Positions 16,990-25,951 of a stretch of 64,000 bases of DNA are shown piece by piece. The notes beneath the pieces are model-generated. The model saw only the letters and a list, made by a program, of their open reading frames with translations, made no database searches and was not told the DNA's origin. The translations under genes were made by a program, and so were the position numbers. The stretch covers positions 124,001 through 188,000 of the forward strand of contig JFHF01000002.1 of assembly GCA_000648925.1 (NCBI GenBank), written 5' to 3'. Source of the stretch: Caballeronia jiangsuensis (GTDB lineage Bacteria; Pseudomonadota; Gammaproteobacteria; Burkholderiales; Burkholderiaceae). Numbering within the stretch: the stretch's first letter is position 1; the number at the start of each line of letters is the position of its first letter.

Positions 16990-18009
16990 ATGGAAACGGT
17001 CCTCATGCGAGAGGAGGCGCTTGCTCGTCCGGACGACGAACGGCAGAAGAAACTGTACGTCACGCTGAAGTCCATTACCTCGCTGGCCGACGACATCAAC
17101 GCATTCGAATTCGTGAGCGCCGATGGCGAGCCTTTGCCCGCGTTCACGGCGGGTTCGCATATCGACGTGCACCTTCCCGACGCAACCATTCGACAATACT
17201 CGCTCTGCAATTCGCCTGACGAGCGACATCGCTATGTAGTCGCCGTGCTGCGCGATCCGGCGGGGCGCGGCGGGTCGGTCGCGATGCACGACACCTTGCG
17301 AGCGGGCGATAAGCTCTTTATTTCAGCGCCGCGCAATCACTTCGCGCTATCGAAGTCGGCGCGCAGGCATGTGTTCATCGCGGGCGGAATCGGCATCACG
17401 CCGGTCATGGCGATGATCGCGGAAGTGCGAAAGCGCGGCGAGCCGTTCCATCTCTTCTATTGCGCGCGCACCCCGCAACGTGCCGCGTTTCTCGATCGCC
17501 TGAAGACGCTCATCGAGCGCGGCGATGTCTCGCTGCACTTCGATAACGGCGATCCGCGCAATGGACTCGATCTCGCATCGACGCTCGAAAGACGGCCCGC
17601 CGATACGCATCTCTACTACTGCGGCCCCGGCCGCTTCATGGACGCGATCGAAGCCGCGAGCGCGCATTGGCCCGCGGGCACGCGTCATTGCGAACGCTTT
17701 TCCGCAAGCGGCGCGATCAAGGAAAGCGAGGCGGCGACCGAAACCGAGACACCCTTCGATATCGAACTGCGGCGCTCGCAAAAAATCCTCACGGTGCCAC
17801 CAGGCGAATCCATCGTCGATGTCATGCGCGCAAACGGCGTGGAAGTCGATACGTCGTGTTGCGAAGGGTATTGCGGCACGTGCATGACGCGCTATCTCGC
17901 GGGCGAACCGCTGCATCGCGACACCGTGCTCGACGACGAGGACCGCGAGGAATTCGTCATGATCTGCTGCTCGCGTTCGAAGTCGCCGAAGCTGGTGCTC
18001 GATCTTTGA
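16990..18009 (+). CDS. VanB-like oxygenase reductase (FMN/NAD, C-terminal 2Fe-2S)
   Basis: A 339-residue reductase that passes electrons from NAD(P)H through flavin to the Rieske oxygenase encoded next. Order: flavin-binding barrel (GSHIDVHLP, RQYSLCNSP, about residues 55-80), nucleotide domain (FIAGGIGITPVMAMI, about 130-145; YYCGPGRFMDAI near 205), and a plant-type ferredoxin domain with CCEGYCGTC and a distant Cys in MICCSRS. This is the phthalate dioxygenase reductase/VanB layout. AAGGAGA precedes the ATG. Spacing of 94 bp to the oxygenase suggests one transcript. Confidence 0.92.
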   Translation: METVLMREEALARPDDERQKKLYVTLKSITSLADDINAFEFVSADGEPLPAFTAGSHIDVHLPDATIRQYSLCNSPDERHRYVVAVLRDPAGRGGSVAMHDTLRAGDKLFISAPRNHFALSKSARRHVFIAGGIGITPVMAMIAEVRKRGEPFHLFYCARTPQRAAFLDRLKTLIERGDVSLHFDNGDPRNGLDLASTLERRPADTHLYYCGPGRFMDAIEAASAHWPAGTRHCERFSASGAIKESEAATETETPFDIELRRSQKILTVPPGESIVDVMRANGVEVDTSCCEGYCGTCMTRYLAGEPLHRDTVLDDEDREEFVMICCSRSKSPKLVLDL

Positions 18010-18103
18010 AACGCCTTTTCAAACGGTTTCAGTAAGAACACGCGGAGCGACTGGTTCCGCTCGACTCAACGTTCCCCACTCATCGAGAAAGAGGATGCGC
18101 GCC

Positions 18104-19219
18104 ATGAGCACATTCGAATATGTGAAGGATTGCTGGTATCCGATCGGCTTTTCGTCGGAGTTTGCTATCGGCCAGTTGCAGGGGCATAAGATTGTCGATC
18201 GCCCCATTGTGATGTGGCGAGCCGAGAGCGGCGATGTCGTCGCGTTCGACGATCGCTGCTGCCACAAGCGCTTTCCGCTTTCACAAAGCAGGCTGCTCGA
18301 TAACGGTCAGCTCGAATGTGCGTATCACGGCTTGTGCTACGACGCGGCGGGCCAGTGCGTGGCGATTCCGTCCGCACCCGACAAGCCGATTCCACCGCAA
18401 GCGCGCCTGAGCGTCGTGCCCGTGCGCGAACAGGACGGCGTGGTCTGGATCTGGCCGGGCAACATCGCGGCTTCGCAGCGCTGTGAGCCGCCGCGCACGC
18501 CCGAGGTCACCGATGCGGAGAACCTGTCGATCGGCTCGCCCGAACCGCTTTACGTGCCCGCGAATTACTTGTTGCTGATAGAAAATCTGCTGGACATCAC
18601 GCACTTTTATCCGCTACACGACGGCAATATCGGCGATAAGGAAAACAGCAAGATTCCGGTGGACCTCGAAGAAGGCGACAGCGAAGGCTACACATTCGTG
18701 CGTACGACGCGCCACGTGCATGGCTATCGGCAACCGCCGTATCTGAAGGAATGGTTTCTGTATGACGAAGTGGAGCGCGTTCACACACATTGCATGGTCA
18801 CGCCCGGACTCACGCGCGTGGTGATGCGCGTCGCGCCCGAGGGAGAACTCGGCACGGACAAGGAACGGGGATATACGCTTCTGCATCTCCACTTGCCGGT
18901 CGATGAACGCAATCTCGTGTGGCGCTGGAACGTGTCATGCAAGAATTGGCACACCACGTTGAGCGATGCGAACATGCCCACCGCGAAGAAGGTCGCGGAG
19001 ATGTTCCCGGCGGTCGTCGCGCAGGATCAATGGGCGCTGGAGCGGCAGCAACGGATGATGGAATACCCGGACGATGGTTATTCCGAACTCTTTCTCAAGA
19101 CCGACAAGGCATTGCGCCGCGCCCGTCAGATTCTCGTCGGTCTGCAGCGCAAAGAGCGCGAGCTTCAGATCGGCTTGGCAGGACAGAGCGCGCCCGCGAA
19201 CGAATCTGCGATGGCGTAG
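18104..19219 (+). CDS. Rieske non-haem iron oxygenase (VanA/DdmC-like)
   Basis: A 371-residue oxygenase. The Rieske cluster ligands are DRCCHKRFPLS and LECAYHGL (Cys-X-His and Cys-X2-His, about residues 46-70); the mononuclear iron site is ENLLDITHFYPLH, with two His four residues apart near residue 168. It groups by eye with O- or N-demethylating single-component-oxygenase types such as vanillate or dicamba demethylase rather than ring dihydroxylases. The start at 18104 is spaced 10 bp from AAAGAGG; the ATG at 18095 is too close. With the VanB-like reductase it forms a two-component system; the substrate is unknown and no demethylation-linked gene follows. Confidence 0.9.
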   Translation: MSTFEYVKDCWYPIGFSSEFAIGQLQGHKIVDRPIVMWRAESGDVVAFDDRCCHKRFPLSQSRLLDNGQLECAYHGLCYDAAGQCVAIPSAPDKPIPPQARLSVVPVREQDGVVWIWPGNIAASQRCEPPRTPEVTDAENLSIGSPEPLYVPANYLLLIENLLDITHFYPLHDGNIGDKENSKIPVDLEEGDSEGYTFVRTTRHVHGYRQPPYLKEWFLYDEVERVHTHCMVTPGLTRVVMRVAPEGELGTDKERGYTLLHLHLPVDERNLVWRWNVSCKNWHTTLSDANMPTAKKVAEMFPAVVAQDQWALERQQRMMEYPDDGYSELFLKTDKALRRARQILVGLQRKERELQIGLAGQSAPANESAMA

Positions 19220-19333
19220 ATCCTTGAGGTCACTGCCGCCTTTACTCGCCATCCCGCGTGAAAGGCCTGCAAAAAAGGCCTAAAAACAAGGCTCCATACG
19301 AGAGAGCATCGACCCCGGTTCAGGAGACACACG

Positions 19334-20773
19334 ATGGAAACCCATGATTCCCCACCGCTGGCGGTGAGGCCTCAAGCCGTCCCCGATCATCCGGACGAAG
19401 GCAAGACCCTGTTGCAGCGAGCGGTGTCTTCCTGCGTGTATCTGTTCGAACGCGTGATGCCCGATCCGTTCGTCATCGTCATTCTGCTCACGGCGATGGT
19501 CGCGTGTCTCGCGCTCGTCTTCGCACCGAAGGGCACGCCCGAAGTGATCCTGACCGGCTGGTACAAAGGCATTTTCGGCATCTTCACCTTCGCGTTCCAG
19601 ATGGTGCTCGTGCTCGTCACGGGCTATGCGCTCGCGAGCGCGCCGCTCATCAAGTCGGGCTTGCGCAGCGCGAGCAAGCTTGCGGTGGGGCCGGTTTCCG
19701 CCGTGCTGCTCGTGTTCGGCGTCGGGGCTGTCGCGACCTTCCTGAACTGGGGCTTCGGGCTGGTCGTCGGCGCATTGTTGTCCAAGCAGGTCGCGCGGCA
19801 AGTGCGCGTGGACTTCGCATGGCTCGTGGCCGCCGCGTATAGCTCATGGGTGCTGTGGGCGTTCACCGGCATGTCGAGTTCGATAGCGCTCTCTATCGCG
19901 TCGCCGGGCAATCCGCTCAATATCGTCGAGCAACATACGCACTCGGCGGTGCCGCTCGCGCATACGGTGTTCGCGGGATGGAACCTGCTCGCTGGCATCG
20001 CTGCAATGGTGCTGATTCCGGTCGTTTTCATCCTCATGCGTCCCGCCGATAAAGACGTGATCGCCGCCGACTCCGCATTGCTCGAAGCGGAAGACAAGAA
20101 GGTCGACGATACGGCCGATTCGCGCGCCGGGACTTTCGCGGGCCGGCTCGAACGCTCGCGCACCTGCGCCCTCCTTTTCGTGCTCGCGGGCGTGGGCTAC
20201 CTGGCAATCCAGTGGACGCGTCACGGCGTGAGCCTGGACATCAACACGGTCATCTTTATCTTTCTGCTCGCGGGATTGTGTCTGCACGGCAGTCCGCGGC
20301 GCTATGTCGGCGCGGTGACGGAGGCCGCGAAGGTCACCGGGCCGATGTTGCTGCAATATCCGTTCTATGGCGGAATCATGGGCATCATGAGCGCGACCGC
20401 ACTCGATGAAACCGTCGCACATGCCTACATTCACGTTGCTTCGAGCACGACGTTGCCGTTCCTGAGCTATCTCGCATCGGGCGTGATTACGTTGTTCATC
20501 CCGAGCGGCGGCGGTCACTGGGCGGTGCAGGGGCCGTTCACGATCCCCGCCGCCATGCAGCTCGGCGCGTCCTTGCCGGGCACGTCGATGGCGATTGCCG
20601 CGGGTGAAATGGCAGGCAGTCTGTTGCAGCCGTTCTGGGCGATTCCGGTCGTCGCCATCGCGGGCGTCGGCGTGCAGCGCGTGCTGGGCTTCACGCTGGT
20701 TATCTTTCTGACGGCGGGATCGCTGCTCGGCTTCGTGTACCTGTTCGTCGTGCCGGTGTGGGCGGGAACCTAG
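19334..20773 (+). CDS. AtoE-family short-chain fatty acid permease
   Basis: A 479-residue, about 12-helix inner-membrane protein of the short-chain fatty acid transporter family. The segments FERVMPDPFVIVILLT, TFLNWGFGLVVGALL, SSWVLWAFTGMSSSI and FIPSGGGHWAVQGP are characteristic. GGTTCAGGAGAC precedes the ATG. It lies 114 bp behind the Rieske oxygenase and ends in a strong terminator, so it may close that transcript and bring in or release a short carboxylate. AtoE normally accompanies acetoacetate/butyrate genes, which are absent here. Confidence 0.9.
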   Translation: METHDSPPLAVRPQAVPDHPDEGKTLLQRAVSSCVYLFERVMPDPFVIVILLTAMVACLALVFAPKGTPEVILTGWYKGIFGIFTFAFQMVLVLVTGYALASAPLIKSGLRSASKLAVGPVSAVLLVFGVGAVATFLNWGFGLVVGALLSKQVARQVRVDFAWLVAAAYSSWVLWAFTGMSSSIALSIASPGNPLNIVEQHTHSAVPLAHTVFAGWNLLAGIAAMVLIPVVFILMRPADKDVIAADSALLEAEDKKVDDTADSRAGTFAGRLERSRTCALLFVLAGVGYLAIQWTRHGVSLDINTVIFIFLLAGLCLHGSPRRYVGAVTEAAKVTGPMLLQYPFYGGIMGIMSATALDETVAHAYIHVASSTTLPFLSYLASGVITLFIPSGGGHWAVQGPFTIPAAMQLGASLPGTSMAIAAGEMAGSLLQPFWAIPVVAIAGVGVQRVLGFTLVIFLTAGSLLGFVYLFVVPVWAGT

Positions 20774-20800
20774 TCCGGCTATTTCACTAATCCATTCGAT

Positions 20801-20842
20801 GATGCCCGCGCGCTTCACACCCGCGCGGGCATCGGCATTTTT
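20801..20842 (+). terminator. Rho-independent terminator after the permease
   Basis: Perfect 12-bp stem GATGCCCGCGCG (20801-20812) / CGCGCGGGCATC (20822-20833) with a 9-base loop, then GGCATTTTT. Confidence 0.9.
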
Positions 20843-20910
20843 AGCATTCGATGGATGGCTATCAACGTCGTCGAGATTGCGCTCTCTAATCGGACAGATA
20901 AACCTGTGCG

Positions 20911-20925
20911 TCCTATAAAATAGGA
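20911..20925. promoter_or_regulatory. Perfect 15-bp palindrome, probable IclR operator
   Basis: TCCTATAAAATAGGA has perfect 6-bp arms around AAA, about 105 bp before the MFS start and inside a TATA-rich stretch. Two near-identical 15-mers lie at 29502-29516 and 29610-29624 beside the IclR gene at 29627, so that regulator probably binds here as well. Confidence 0.65.
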
Positions 20926-21029
20926 CTATAAATTCAAAATGTGGTTTACACGATGCTCGGTCCGTCGCAGAATGTGGTCGAGCAAGAAGGCTGCGAGCAG
21001 AGAGCGCGAATCAAATGGAGACGCACGTC

Positions 21030-22328
21030 ATGCAATCAGGCACATCGGGTAAAGCGCACGAGGCATCGGCACGAACTATCTTGCGCGTCACGAGCGGCAA
21101 TTTCCTGGAGATGTACGACTTCTCCGTCTACGGTTTCTACGCGCTTTCGATCTCCCAGGCGCTCTTTCCGCGCGGCAACGAATTCGTCTCGCTGATGCTG
21201 TCGTTCGCTACATTCGGCGTCGGCTTTCTGATGCGGCCGATCGGCGCGCTCGTGCTCGGCTCCTACATCGACCGGCGCGGACGGCGTGCGGGCCTGCTGC
21301 TTACGCTCGCGCTGATGTCGGTCGGCATGTTGATGATCACCTTCGTGCCGGGCTACGACACAATCGGCATCGCCGCGCCGATCATCGTCGTGGTGGGGCG
21401 CTTGTTGCAGGGCTTTTCCGCGGGCGCGGAGCTCGGCGGCGTGTCGGTGTATCTCGCGGAAATCGCGCCGCCGGGACGACGCGGCTTCTTCGTCAGCTGG
21501 CAATCGGCGAGCCAGCAGGCAGCGGTCGTATTCGCAGCGGTGCTCGGCGTGGGCCTGCGTTTCACGCTCACGGCCGAACAGATGAATAGCTGGGGCTGGC
21601 GCATTCCGTTCATGATCGGCTGTCTCATCATTCCCGTGCTTTTCATGATTCGCCGCCGTCTGCGAGAAACGAAAGAGTTCGAATCGCGCGCGCGGCATCC
21701 GACGAGCAAGGAGATCTTTACATCGCTTAGGGACAACGCGCGTCTCATCGGCGGGGCGATCATGCTGGTGACGCTCACCGCCGTCATGTTCAATCTCATC
21801 ACCGCTTACACGCCGACATACGGCTCGCGCGTGCTTCATCTGCCCGCCATCGATTCCTTCCTCGTGACGATGGCTGTCGGCATCATCAACTTCACGATGC
21901 TGCCTATCGTCGGCGCGATTTCGGACAGGGTCGGGCGGCGGGCCGTGCTCACCGTATGCGCGGTGCTCGTGATTCTGACCGCTTATCCCGCGATGTTATG
22001 GCTCGTGCAGGCGCCCAGTTTCACGCGCTTGCTCGCCGTGGAGATGTGGTACGCGATGATCTACGGCTCGTATCAGGCAGGCATGGTGGTCGCGCTCACG
22101 GAGATCATGCCCGCGAGCATTCGCGGCACGGGCTTCTCGCTCGTATGGAGTCTCGCGCAGGCCATCTTCGGCGGCTTCACGCCGTTCATTTGTACCGCGT
22201 TGATTCAGGTCACGCAGAATCGGGCGGTGCCTGCGTTGTGGCTTTCGTTCGCCGCGCTGATCGCGTTGTTCGCGACCTTCCGCATGTTCGCGCGGCCTTC
22301 GGGCGAGCCCCGGACCGCGTTGCCTTGA
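21030..22328 (+). CDS. MFS transporter, metabolite:H+ symporter (ShiA/ProP-like)
   Basis: A 432-residue MFS permease (437 if the ATG at 21015 is used). It starts TILRVTSGNFLEMYDFSVYGFYA, the signature of the metabolite:proton symporter branch (proline/betaine, shikimate, citrate, alpha-ketoglutarate carriers). Motif A is SYIDRRGRRAG and in the second half GAISDRVGRRA. GGAGA sits 8 bp before ATG 21030, better than the weak AGAGAG before 21015. It is divergent in purpose from the neighbouring LysR, with which it converges, and its operator matches those of the IclR/CoA operon at 24403-30376. Confidence 0.9.
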   Translation: MQSGTSGKAHEASARTILRVTSGNFLEMYDFSVYGFYALSISQALFPRGNEFVSLMLSFATFGVGFLMRPIGALVLGSYIDRRGRRAGLLLTLALMSVGMLMITFVPGYDTIGIAAPIIVVVGRLLQGFSAGAELGGVSVYLAEIAPPGRRGFFVSWQSASQQAAVVFAAVLGVGLRFTLTAEQMNSWGWRIPFMIGCLIIPVLFMIRRRLRETKEFESRARHPTSKEIFTSLRDNARLIGGAIMLVTLTAVMFNLITAYTPTYGSRVLHLPAIDSFLVTMAVGIINFTMLPIVGAISDRVGRRAVLTVCAVLVILTAYPAMLWLVQAPSFTRLLAVEMWYAMIYGSYQAGMVVALTEIMPASIRGTGFSLVWSLAQAIFGGFTPFICTALIQVTQNRAVPALWLSFAALIALFATFRMFARPSGEPRTALP

Positions 22329-22343
22329 GCCGACAAAGCGCAA

Positions 22344-23240
22344 TCACGCATTGCCTGGCCGTTCGAACTCGCTCGTCTCCAGCGCGAGCTCGGCCACGGC
22401 CGCGACGATGGGATCCGTCGTCGTATGCCGATGCAGCGCGACGAACTGCACCGGACCGATCTGCGGTGCGGTATCGATGACGCGCAGCTTGCCCGCCGCG
22501 ATTTCCGCGTGATACGACGCGCGTGGCAAGAGGCTCACGCCCAGACACGATACGGTCAACTCCGCGAGCACGCGCACGTTGTTGCACGAGATGACCGGAC
22601 GGTAATCGGCGTTCGCATCGCGGAACCATCGTTCGATGACCGGGTAGTGATGCGATTGCGACGACAAGCCCAGCACAGGCCACGTCGCTAGCTCGGCGGG
22701 CGATAGCTTGCGCGCGGGCACGGCGAGCGCGGGCGAGCACATCCAGACGAATTCGTCGTAGCCGAGCGAAATGGCTTGAAGCCCGCTTTGCACGACCGGG
22801 CCTGTAACGAGCGCGAGATCGAGATCGCCGTTGCGCAGCTTGTCGACGAGCGTCGCTGTCAGACCCATATCGAGCACCACCGCGAGATTCGGATAGCGCT
22901 CGCGCAATGCGCCCATCAACTTCGGCAGCCAGGTAATCGCGACGAGCCCCACGACGCCGAGTCGCACAGTGCCCGTGAGCGCGTCTTTATCGCCGATACG
23001 ATGCCTCACGCGCGATGCCAGCGCGACGATCTCGCGCGCCGATACAACGAGGTCTTGCCCCTTCGCGGTGAGCCGCGCGCGATGCTGGCTGCGATCGAAC
23101 AGATCGACGCCGAGCGAGCGTTCGAGCTCGCGAATGCGCGCCGAAACGGTCGATTGCGTCGCGTTGAGCGTTTGCGCGGCGGCGGCGAAACTGCCCGTAT
23201 CCACGATGCGCAGAAAGGTCTCCAGTTGTCGAATGTCCAT
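22344..23240 (-). CDS. LysR-type transcriptional regulator
   Basis: A 298-residue LysR protein: helix-turn-helix in residues 3-45 (QLETFLRIVDTGSFAAAAQTL, TQSTVSARIRELERSLG), effector domain from about residue 90 (GTVRLGVVGLV). It is divergent from the 2-oxoglutarate dioxygenase at 23399 with 158 bp between, the classic layout of a LysR and its target. A TCATCG-N7-CGATGA palindrome lies in that interval. Confidence 0.93.
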   Translation of the reverse strand: MDIRQLETFLRIVDTGSFAAAAQTLNATQSTVSARIRELERSLGVDLFDRSQHRARLTAKGQDLVVSAREIVALASRVRHRIGDKDALTGTVRLGVVGLVAITWLPKLMGALRERYPNLAVVLDMGLTATLVDKLRNGDLDLALVTGPVVQSGLQAISLGYDEFVWMCSPALAVPARKLSPAELATWPVLGLSSQSHHYPVIERWFRDANADYRPVISCNNVRVLAELTVSCLGVSLLPRASYHAEIAAGKLRVIDTAPQIGPVQFVALHRHTTTDPIVAAVAELALETSEFERPGNA

Positions 23241-23270
23241 TGCTCTTCATGGCGGTTGGGCGGCATCACT

Positions 23271-23289
23271 TCATCGCTTATTTCGATGA
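23271..23289. promoter_or_regulatory. LysR-type box between LysR and dioxygenase genes
   Basis: TCATCG (23271-23276) and CGATGA (23284-23289) form a perfect 6-bp interrupted palindrome with a 7-base spacer, 31 bp upstream of the LysR start codon. Its spacing and T-N11-A type content fit a LysR recognition site. Confidence 0.5.
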
Positions 23290-23398
23290 TGCGCGATCGG
23301 AAAGTCTCGCTATCCGGCGCGGCGCGCACGCCCTAGACTGGCTTGCATCGCGGCATAGAACACACGACATTGCGCCGCAAAAAAAAGGAGCCTCGGAG

Positions 23399-24415
23399 AT
23401 GACGGATCAAACGATGATACTGGAAGAAGACGCCGCGCACGATCTCGGCGAACCGGTACGCATGACGCCTTTCACCGGCAAGATTGCGTGGACGCGTGAC
23501 AGCCTCTCGCCCGAAGACGGCATCGTGAAGATCGACGATGCGTGCCGCCGCGAACTCGATGAAGTCGTGGCGACGCTGCGTGCGAATCCGCTGCCCACGC
23601 CGCTTCTGCGTCCAGACGACTTTTCGCTCGAACGCTGCCGCGCGATGATGCGCGAGGCGGCGCAATTGCTGAGCGACGGGCCGGGCTTCGTGATCGTCGA
23701 CCGCTTGCCGATGGATCTGTGGAGCAAGGAAGAAGCAACGGCGGTGTATTGGCTGCTCGCGCAGATGGTGTCGCGTCCCGTCGCGCAGAGCTGGGACGGC
23801 AAGATGATTTATGACGTGCGCGATCTCGGCAAGCCGCCCGGCAACGGCGTGCGGCCGGATATCACCAACGCGGAACAGAACTTTCATACCGACAATAGCT
23901 ATAACGTCTGCCCGCCGGATTACGTCGCGCTGTTGTGCCTGCATCCCGCCAAGGAGGGCGGCGTGAGCAGTATCGTCAGTTTCCATACCGTCTACAACCA
24001 GATGATCGAGCGTTATCCGCATCTGCTTGCGCGCTTGCATCGACCATATCTGTTCGATCGGCAACGCGAGCACGCACCTGGCGATTCGACAATCATCAGT
24101 CATCCTCTATTTTGTAAAGAAGGCGATGGCGTGGTGTGCAGGCTGTCGCATCGTCATGTGATCAACGGCTATCGGATGGCGCAGCGGGAGATGGACGAGG
24201 AGACCCTCGAAGCACTGGAAACGCTCGAAGCCGTCATGCGCGAACCGCAATGGGCGCGTGAGTTTTTCTTCGAGCCGGGCCAGATTCAGATCGTCGATAA
24301 CTTGCGTTGCGGACATAGACGCACGAACTTCGTCGATTTCGATGAAGAGCATCGCAAGCGGCATCTCGTGCGTCTGTGGCTCCGCGATGCTCGCCGGCGG
24401 TTCTATAACGGCTGA
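23399..24415 (+). CDS. TauD/TfdA-family Fe(II)/2-oxoglutarate dioxygenase
   Basis: A 338-residue dioxygenase that would couple 2-oxoglutarate decarboxylation to substrate hydroxylation. The iron ligands are visible as His163 and Asp165 (NFHTDNSY) and His306 (DNLRCGHRRTNF); Arg325-region (HLVRLWLRD) would bind 2-oxoglutarate. AAGGAG at 23385-23390 lies 8 bp before the ATG at 23399; the longer open frame from 23240 has no such site. It stands alone between its divergent LysR and the convergent acyl-CoA synthetase, whose 3' end overlaps it by 13 bp. Substrate unknown. Confidence 0.9.
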   Translation: MTDQTMILEEDAAHDLGEPVRMTPFTGKIAWTRDSLSPEDGIVKIDDACRRELDEVVATLRANPLPTPLLRPDDFSLERCRAMMREAAQLLSDGPGFVIVDRLPMDLWSKEEATAVYWLLAQMVSRPVAQSWDGKMIYDVRDLGKPPGNGVRPDITNAEQNFHTDNSYNVCPPDYVALLCLHPAKEGGVSSIVSFHTVYNQMIERYPHLLARLHRPYLFDRQREHAPGDSTIISHPLFCKEGDGVVCRLSHRHVINGYRMAQREMDEETLEALETLEAVMREPQWAREFFFEPGQIQIVDNLRCGHRRTNFVDFDEEHRKRHLVRLWLRDARRRFYNG

Positions 24416-25938
24416 GTATCGTAGAAGCCTTTGGCAAGGCGCGCCGCGAGCGCCTTGCGATCAACCTTGCCGACCGCCGTCTCCGGCAACGATTCGACAA
24501 ACACCACGTCGTGCGGCACGTAGATGCGTGAAAGGCGCTTGCGTACCGCGTCCTGCACGCGTTCGGCATGTATCGCGGTAAGGTCTCTCGGCACGACGAA
24601 TGCAACCGGCACTTCGCCGAGATCGCGATCCGCGCGGCCCACGACACAGCACGCAGCGACGTTTCCTTCCGCCACGATCACGCTCTCGATCAGCAACGGC
24701 GAGATGTTTTCGCCGCCGCGGATGATCACGTCCTTGATGCGACCTGTCACGTAGAGATAGCCATCGTCGTCGAAGCGACCGAGATCGCCGGTGCGCAGCC
24801 ATCCATCGACGATCGCGCGTGAGGTTTCATCGGCGGCGCCCAGATAGCCTGTCATGAGATTCGGCCCTGCAATGCAGATTTCACCTTCGAGATTCGGTGT
24901 ATCGATCATCGTGTCGTCGGCGGCGCGCAGCCTGACTGTCTGTCCTGGCACGACCTTGCCGACCGAACCCACGCGTCGCGCGTTCGGCGGATTGAGCGTG
25001 CTCGTACATGTCGCTTCCGATAAACCATAGGAAATCACGAGCGGACAACCGAGCTTCGCTTCCACTTCGCGATGCAGGGCTTCCGTGATCGGCGCGGAAC
25101 CGCAGCGCGCCATGCGCAGCGTTGCGAGCGAGCCGGCCTCGAAGTGCTGCGCCAGCATGCGCGAATACATCGTAGGCACGCCGGTGATGATGGTCGGCTT
25201 GAAGCGCGTCATCAGATCGGGCATGTCTTCCGCACGAAAACGCGGGCAAAACACGACGCTCGCGCCCGCGAGCAACGGCGCGAACAACTGATTGTTCACG
25301 CCATTCGTATGATAGATCGGCATGACATGAAGCAGCCTGTCGTCGCTCGCTAAGGCGCTTTGTTCGAGCACGCCGAGTGCATTGTTGAGCAGCGCGGCCT
25401 GAGTGAGTTGCACGGCTTTCGGACGTCCCGTGCTGCCCGACGTGAAGAGCAGAAGGGCGGGGCAATCGGCGGCGACATCGACAGGCGGCCAGTACGCCGG
25501 CTCCGTCAGACGCGCGAAGTCGATGATCATCGTATGCGAGGGAATGGCAAGTTCGCTCACGAGCGATGTGTTGTCGTCGTCATGCACGAGAAAGCGCGCA
25601 CCTGTTTCGACGAGACGCGCGCTCACTTCGTCCGGTGCGAGCTTCGGTTCGAACACGCACGGACACAGTCCCGCGCGAATCGCCGCGAGCAACAACACGA
25701 CGGCATCGAGCGAGCGCGACATCGTGATAGCGACGACATCGCCGGGGCGCGCATTGCGGCCCGACAAGTGCGCCGCGACGCTGCCGGTCTCGCGTGCAAG
25801 CTCGGCATACGTCAGCGAACGCGTGCCATCGCCGATTGCGGGAAGGTCCTGCACATTGCGCACATGCCAGTATTGTTCGAAGGCTTGCGCGAGACTCGTC
25901 GGTCTGACATCGAAATGCAATGCGGTGGTCGTCGTCAC
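24403..25938 (-). CDS. AMP-forming acyl-CoA synthetase
   Basis: A 511-residue ligase of the ANL superfamily that activates a carboxylic acid to its CoA thioester. The ATP loop LLFTSGSTGRPKAVQ (about residue 155), SYGLSEAT (about 300), the hinge GWLRTGDLGRFDDDGYLYVTGRIKD (about 395; motif given in part: TGDLG, GRIKD) and the adenylation lysine in TAVGKVDRKAL near the C-terminus are present. A GTG start at 25938, with GAGA 8 bp upstream and 13 bp after the preceding stop, gives the usual length; an ATG at 25974 would overlap the previous gene. It is the last gene of the minus-strand CoA operon. Confidence 0.9.
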   Translation of the reverse strand: MTTTTALHFDVRPTSLAQAFEQYWHVRNVQDLPAIGDGTRSLTYAELARETGSVAAHLSGRNARPGDVVAITMSRSLDAVVLLLAAIRAGLCPCVFEPKLAPDEVSARLVETGARFLVHDDDNTSLVSELAIPSHTMIIDFARLTEPAYWPPVDVAADCPALLLFTSGSTGRPKAVQLTQAALLNNALGVLEQSALASDDRLLHVMPIYHTNGVNNQLFAPLLAGASVVFCPRFRAEDMPDLMTRFKPTIITGVPTMYSRMLAQHFEAGSLATLRMARCGSAPITEALHREVEAKLGCPLVISYGLSEATCTSTLNPPNARRVGSVGKVVPGQTVRLRAADDTMIDTPNLEGEICIAGPNLMTGYLGAADETSRAIVDGWLRTGDLGRFDDDGYLYVTGRIKDVIIRGGENISPLLIESVIVAEGNVAACCVVGRADRDLGEVPVAFVVPRDLTAIHAERVQDAVRKRLSRIYVPHDVVFVESLPETAVGKVDRKALAARLAKGFYDTQPL

Positions 25939-25951
25939 TGTATCGTTCTCG

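Noticed and set aside
16990-19219. Vanillate O-demethylase vanB-vanA
   Set aside because: Family layout fits but no vanillate-specific residues or aromatic genes support the exact function; left as a VanAB-like pair.
19263-19281. Two AGGCCT copies as a terminator
   Set aside because: The 6-mer is self-palindromic, the stem is short and no T-run follows on the plus strand.
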